NCBI RefSeq assembly: GCF_001425325.1
Contig: NZ_LMEH01000001.1
Coordinates: forward strand, 1,702,688 to 1,766,687
Source of the DNA: Leifsonia sp. Root1293
Lineage (GTDB): Bacteria > Actinomycetota > Actinomycetes > Actinomycetales > Microbacteriaceae
Length of the DNA: 64,000 nt
Direction of reading: 5' to 3'
Below the pieces are notes generated by a model. It did not search any database and was not told the DNA's origin. It worked only from the letters and a program-made list of their open reading frames with translations. Position numbers and translations under genes: made by a program. Shown piece after piece: positions 60,439 to 64,000 of this stretch (position 1 is its first letter; each line of letters begins with the position of its first letter).

Positions 60439-61167
60439 TCAGACCACTCCCGTGGTTCCCAGCAGAGCTCCGATGAGGAAGGTGGCGACGAGGGCGATCG
60501 CGCCTCCGATGACGACGCGGAGGGTAGCGCGCAGTCGGGAACTCCCGCCGATACGGGCGGCGATGGTTCCGGTAATCGCGAGGGCCAGCAGTACCACCAC
60601 GAAGGTGACGGGAACCCGCCAGCCTTCCGGCGGTAACAGGATCGCGAGCAGTGGCAGGATGCCGCCCAGGGTGAAGGCGAGGGCCGAGGCGAAGGCGGCG
60701 TGCCAGGGACTGACCACATCGTCGGCGTCGATGTTGAGCTCAGCGGAGAGGTGGGCGGCGAGCACGTCGTGCGCCGTGAGTTCGATGGCGACCTGCTGGG
60801 CCGTTTCAGGCGACAGCCCACGAGCCTCGTAGAGACCTGCGAGTTCGGCGAGCTCCTGCTCCGGCATCTCCTCGAGTTCGCGACGCTCCTTCTCGATCAA
60901 AGCCTTCTCACTGTCGCTCTGGCTGCTCACCGACACGTACTCCCCAAGCGCCATCGAGACTGCACCGCCGACGAGGCCGGCGACACCGGCGGTGAGGATG
61001 GGCGCACTGGCCGTCGTGGCACCGGCGACACCGACGACGATCGCCGCCACCGACACGATGCCGTCGTTCGCGCCGAGCACACCGGCGCGCAGCCAGTTGA
61101 GCCTCTGGGCGATGCCACTTCGATGGGGCTCGTCAGCGTGCTGATCCGGGGCGGGTTCGGTCGACAT
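60439..61167 (-). CDS. VIT1/CCC1-family metal transporter
   Basis: A 242-residue membrane protein of the vacuolar iron/manganese transporter (VIT1/CCC1) family: 'LRAGVLGANDGIVSVAAIVVGV', 'GAVSMALGEYVSVSSQSD' and a cytosolic helical insert 'IEKERRELEEMPEQELAELA'. It should export or sequester Fe(II) or Mn(II). Starts at ATG 61167 or 61188. It diverges from the ferric-reductase-like gene and adds to the iron theme of this end of the window. Confidence 0.87.
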   Translation of the reverse strand: MSTEPAPDQHADEPHRSGIAQRLNWLRAGVLGANDGIVSVAAIVVGVAGATTASAPILTAGVAGLVGGAVSMALGEYVSVSSQSDSEKALIEKERRELEEMPEQELAELAGLYEARGLSPETAQQVAIELTAHDVLAAHLSAELNIDADDVVSPWHAAFASALAFTLGGILPLLAILLPPEGWRVPVTFVVVLLALAITGTIAARIGGSSRLRATLRVVIGGAIALVATFLIGALLGTTGVV

Positions 61168-61252
61168 GCGGCTACTCAACCACGCCACCGAGGCACGCGG
61201 CTAAGAAAGCTGGAAGAAACGGTCGTCATTCTTGAGGAAGACGAGGGGAGAG

Positions 61253-62668
61253 ATGATGACAACCACCACGACACGAGCGATCAACCGCTGGAACCCCGGC
61301 CTCGAACGCGACCGCCGCATCCGCACACGCAGAAGGCTGCGTGCCGCTGACCTCCTCCTCATCGCGTTCTGGACGTCGGCGGCCCTCTCCGTCGGCCTCT
61401 ATCTGGCGTACGGAGGCTTCACCTCCGTGTCGAGCCTGTCGACCCTCGTCGACGCTGTGGGGATCGTCGCGGGATTGGTCGGCACGAACCTCATCCTCGT
61501 GATGCTGCTGATCGCAGCCCGCATCCCACTCATCGATCGTGCCGTCGGTCAGGACGCGGCGATGGCGTTCCATCGCCGACTCGGCAAGCCGGCCCTCGAC
61601 CTGCTGCTCGCGCACTTCGTCCTCCTCACGGTGGGCTGGGCCATCGCCGACGGCCAGAACGTGATCGCTGAGACCGTCACACTGTTCACGACACCCGACA
61701 TGGCGATCGCCTATCTCGGCCTCGGCCTGCTGATCGTCGTCGTCGTGAGCTCTCTCATCGCCGTGCGCCGCAGGTTTCCCTACGAGGCTTGGCATGCCAT
61801 TCACCTGGTCAGCTACGTTGCCGTGCTGGTCGCGGTGCCGCACCAGTTCAGCGTGGGCGGGGTGCTCGCCGACGGGACCTGGCAGCGCATTTACTGGATC
61901 GCCCTCTATGTCGGCGCCTTCGCGGCCATCGCCTGGTTCCGCTTCGCCGTTCCGATCGTGCGATCGTCCCGACACCGCATCCGTGTCGCCGGAATCGAGC
62001 AGGTCGCCCCGGGCGTCGCCTCGATCCACCTCACAGGACGCAACCTCGACCGGCTTCGCATCAACGGTGGCCAGTACGCCATCTGGCGGTTCTGGAGCGC
62101 CGGCACATGGTGGCACGCCCACCCGATCTCGTTCTCGGCTGTGCCGACGGCCACCTCGGCTCGCATCACCGTCCGCGAACTCGGCTCGGGAACGGCACGC
62201 CTCGCGCGGCTTCGTCCCGGTACCCCCGTCTCGATCGAGGGACCCTACGGCGTGTTCACCGACGTCACCCGCACGTCTCCTCATCTGGCGATCATCGCGG
62301 CCGGCATCGGCATCACCCCGGCGCGGGCCCTCCTCGAACACTCCCGGCTCGCACCCGGCGAGGCGACGCTGCTCCTGCGGGGAACCGACGAGAACCAGAA
62401 GTCCCTCTGGGACGAGACGATCGCCCTCGCCACGGCGTCACGCGGACAGGCGTACACGATGATCGGGCACCGCCCGTCGAACGTCGACACCTGGATGTCC
62501 GCCGACGACTATCGCCGCGGAGTAACGCTCCAGAGCGCGTTCCCCGACCTGACCACCTCCGACCTCTACGTCTGCGGGCCGCAGGCCTGGTCGGATCTGG
62601 TGGTCGCGAACGCACAGGCCGCCGGCCTGCGCGATGAGCAGATCCATGTGGAGAGGTTCGACTGGTGA
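61253..62668 (+). CDS. ferric-reductase-like transmembrane flavoprotein
   Basis: A 471-residue protein. The N-terminal half has about six helices of the ferric reductase-like type, with paired histidines ('FHRRLGKPALDLLLAHF' and 'YEAWHAIHLVSYVAVLV') as probable heme ligands. The C-terminal half is a ferredoxin-NADP reductase fold with FAD-binding 'HAHPISFSAVPT' and 'GIGITPARALLEHS', and NAD(P) motif 'YVCGPQAW'. It moves electrons from cytosolic NAD(P)H across the membrane. GAGGGGAGAG before ATG 61253; the FMN-binding gene overlaps its end. Confidence 0.88.
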   Translation: MMTTTTTRAINRWNPGLERDRRIRTRRRLRAADLLLIAFWTSAALSVGLYLAYGGFTSVSSLSTLVDAVGIVAGLVGTNLILVMLLIAARIPLIDRAVGQDAAMAFHRRLGKPALDLLLAHFVLLTVGWAIADGQNVIAETVTLFTTPDMAIAYLGLGLLIVVVVSSLIAVRRRFPYEAWHAIHLVSYVAVLVAVPHQFSVGGVLADGTWQRIYWIALYVGAFAAIAWFRFAVPIVRSSRHRIRVAGIEQVAPGVASIHLTGRNLDRLRINGGQYAIWRFWSAGTWWHAHPISFSAVPTATSARITVRELGSGTARLARLRPGTPVSIEGPYGVFTDVTRTSPHLAIIAAGIGITPARALLEHSRLAPGEATLLLRGTDENQKSLWDETIALATASRGQAYTMIGHRPSNVDTWMSADDYRRGVTLQSAFPDLTTSDLYVCGPQAWSDLVVANAQAAGLRDEQIHVERFDW

Positions 62669-63168
62669 GAAGACGAGCAGTCGCAGCGAGCGTCCTGTCG
62701 GCATCCGCCGTGCTGGTCATCAGCTGGCAGATCGGCACCCAGACCCACGTCGGCTCCCCGACGTCGGCCGCGGTTACAGCGAGCGGAACGACGGGCTCTG
62801 GCACCTCCGGCACGATGAGCACGGGAGCCGGAGCCTCGGCCTCCGGTGGGAGCACCACCGACACGGGGACGGCCCAGGCCCCGGCCGCGGCATCCGGGAC
62901 CTTCGCGGGATCGGTCGAGGGCACCCGCTTCGGCGACGTGCAGGTGCAGATCACCGTCGCGAACGGCTCCATCACCGATGTCTCGGCCCTGCACCTCACG
63001 GATGCAGACGGCCGCTCAGTGCAGATCAGCAATCGTGCGGCGCCCGTGCTCCGTGAAGAGGTGCTGTCGGCGCAGTCCGCCTCCGTGCAGATGGTCTCGG
63101 GAGCCACCTACACGAGCGAGGCGTACCTCACCTCCCTGCAGTCGGCAATCGACCAGGCGGGGCTCTGA
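62665..63168 (+). CDS. exported FMN-binding domain protein
   Basis: A 167-residue exported protein: N-terminal signal (residues 6-20 hydrophobic), a Thr/Ser/Gly-rich linker (30-78) and a 90-residue FMN-binding domain with the flavinylation motif SGATYT (T148 as the probable FMN-ester site). The flavin is attached by ApbE, encoded next. It likely accepts electrons from the ferric-reductase-like protein outside the membrane. Four-base overlap with the upstream gene. Confidence 0.88.
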   Translation: MRRRAVAASVLSASAVLVISWQIGTQTHVGSPTSAAVTASGTTGSGTSGTMSTGAGASASGGSTTDTGTAQAPAAASGTFAGSVEGTRFGDVQVQITVANGSITDVSALHLTDADGRSVQISNRAAPVLREEVLSAQSASVQMVSGATYTSEAYLTSLQSAIDQAGL

Positions 63169-63169
63169 C

Positions 63170-63922
63170 ATGCATCGCGAGCACTTCGACACGATGGGAA
63201 CCGTCGCGAGCCTCGCATTCGCGTCGGCACGTCCCGACGCAGCCCTCCTGTCGGCGATCCGCGGCGCCCTCGACCACATCGAGGCGCGGTTCAGCCTCTA
63301 TCGGCCCGCCAGCGAGATCAGTCGCATCGCCCGCCGCGATCTCGCGATGACGGATGCGTCCCCCGAGTTCCTCCAGGCCTACGCGTCAGCCATCGACTGG
63401 AAGATCGCCACCTCCGACGCCTTCGATCCACATCGCACCGACGGCGTCATCGACCTCTCCGGCATCGTCAAGGCGCAGGCCATCCAGCGAGCACTCGACC
63501 TCGTGGTGGCATACGGCATCGTCGATGCCCTCATCTCGATCGGTGGCGACGGCGTCGTCATCGGGCACGCGGATGCTGCAGCGAAGCCATGGGCCGTCGG
63601 GATCATCGACCCCGACGATCACCGCTCCCTGCTCTGCAGCGTTGAGCTCGACCCGACACGGCCCGCGATCGCCACCTCGGGCACGGCCGAGCGCGGCGAA
63701 CACGTCTGGAGGCACGGTTCTGACGACTTCTGTCAGGTCACCGTCACAGCATCCGACATCGTCACGGCCGATGTGCTCGCGACGGCCATCCTCTCGGGTG
63801 GACGGGTCACCCGAGATGCCGTCACCGACCGCTGGGACGTCGACGTGCTCACCGTCGATCAACAGGGCGCGCTCGACGTGACCCCGCGGCTGCGTCGCCT
63901 CATCTCGCAGCACGCTGCCTAG
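63170..63922 (+). CDS. apbE: FAD:protein FMN transferase (ApbE-like)
   Basis: A 250-residue enzyme that transfers FMN from FAD to a Thr of the target protein. It has 'EARFSLYRPASEISRI', 'GVIDLSGIVKAQAIQRALDL' and 'GGDGVVIG'; 'ATSGTAERG' closes the active site. It is on the short side for the family (usually 300-350), and it has no obvious signal peptide. ATG 63170, one base after the FMN-binding gene. It should flavinylate that neighbour. Confidence 0.9.
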   Translation: MHREHFDTMGTVASLAFASARPDAALLSAIRGALDHIEARFSLYRPASEISRIARRDLAMTDASPEFLQAYASAIDWKIATSDAFDPHRTDGVIDLSGIVKAQAIQRALDLVVAYGIVDALISIGGDGVVIGHADAAAKPWAVGIIDPDDHRSLLCSVELDPTRPAIATSGTAERGEHVWRHGSDDFCQVTVTASDIVTADVLATAILSGGRVTRDAVTDRWDVDVLTVDQQGALDVTPRLRRLISQHAA

Positions 63923-63931
63923 ACTTCGAGA

Positions 63932-64000
63932 ATGACCGAGCCCGCGCGCATCCTGGTGGTGGAGGACGATGGTCGTCTCGCCGGGATGCTCAGAGAACTG
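63932..64000 (+). CDS. response regulator (partial, runs off the window)
   Basis: The first 23 residues, MTEPARILVVEDDGRLAGML and onward, are a receiver domain start with the acidic pair ED/D. It lies nine bases after apbE on the same strand, so it may be part of the same operon, and probably regulates the redox module. The rest lies beyond the window. Confidence 0.75.
   Translation, partial: MTEPARILVVEDDGRLAGMLREL

Noticed and set aside
61226-62341. 371-codon minus-strand open frame
   Set aside because: It is antisense to the ferric-reductase-like gene and has the charged composition of a shadow frame.

Overview
The window is a high-GC chromosomal segment of an actinobacterium, most likely of the family Microbacteriaceae. 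This is inferred from strong GC3, GTG/TTG starts, an actinobacterial-type QcrB, ECF41/SigJ-type sigma factors, and small proteins at 40644 and 41203 that look typical of that family. I saw no rRNA, tRNA, CRISPR array, prophage or complete insertion sequence.

Layout. (1) 1-1841: a hydrolase, a VOC protein and a membrane protein. (2) 1899-11898: a homoprotocatechuate (3,4-dihydroxyphenylacetate) meta-cleavage cluster. A flavin monooxygenase and an MHS-type transporter diverge from a FAH-RraA fusion, a GntR regulator, HpaE, HpaD, HpaH and HpaI. HpaD and HpaI keep every catalytic and metal residue I could check. (3) 11960-14027: a small protein, a GNAT and an MFS exporter.

(4) 14141-25641 is the most interesting part. 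An ECF41-type sigma factor (19686-20567) sits among eight near-identical promoter-like sites, all of the form GTCACA-N16-GGTC, and all between 17.9 and 23.5 kb. Each is placed and oriented correctly in front of a gene or operon. The targets are the sigma gene itself, a type II NADH dehydrogenase with an orphan cytochrome b (QcrB paralogue) and an NmrA-like protein, a stand-alone SnoaL-like protein, a four-helix membrane protein, three alpha/beta hydrolases and a small GNAT. A second SnoaL-like gene is coupled to the sigma gene. The QcrB paralogue lacks both positions expected to ligate the high-potential heme (Gln and Arg replace His) but keeps the other pair and the Qo motif, and no qcrA or qcrC is nearby. 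A second ECF41 factor at 24661 lacks the site. I propose one sigma-controlled respiratory/envelope stress regulon.

(5) 25.6-31.6 kb: an OhrR-like regulator, an ABC exporter, a SHOCT protein, an HxlR/SRPBCC divergent pair with two operator-like palindromes, and a RecQ helicase. (6) 31.7-43 kb: many small hypothetical, SMI1-like, DUF1990-like and PH-like proteins that resemble an immunity or variable-gene island, with a glucuronyl C5-epimerase-like protein. (7) 42.9-46.1 kb: a GH43 gene beside decayed fragments (GH78 C-terminus, a DUF4406-like start, a frameshifted gene).

(8) 46.3-57.9 kb: three OmpR-type two-component systems, interspersed with two paralogous DUF347 membrane proteins, a polyprenol-mannose glycosylation set (ArnT-like transferase, Dpm1-like synthase, GtrA), a DedA protein and a PAP2 phosphatase. 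(9) 57.9-64 kb: an acidic repeat protein, iron-linked transporters (FetB-like, FTR1 with an IdeR/DmdR-like iron box, VIT1-like), and a ferric-reductase-like flavoprotein, FMN-binding protein and ApbE module for extracytoplasmic flavin electron transfer. The window ends inside a response regulator gene.
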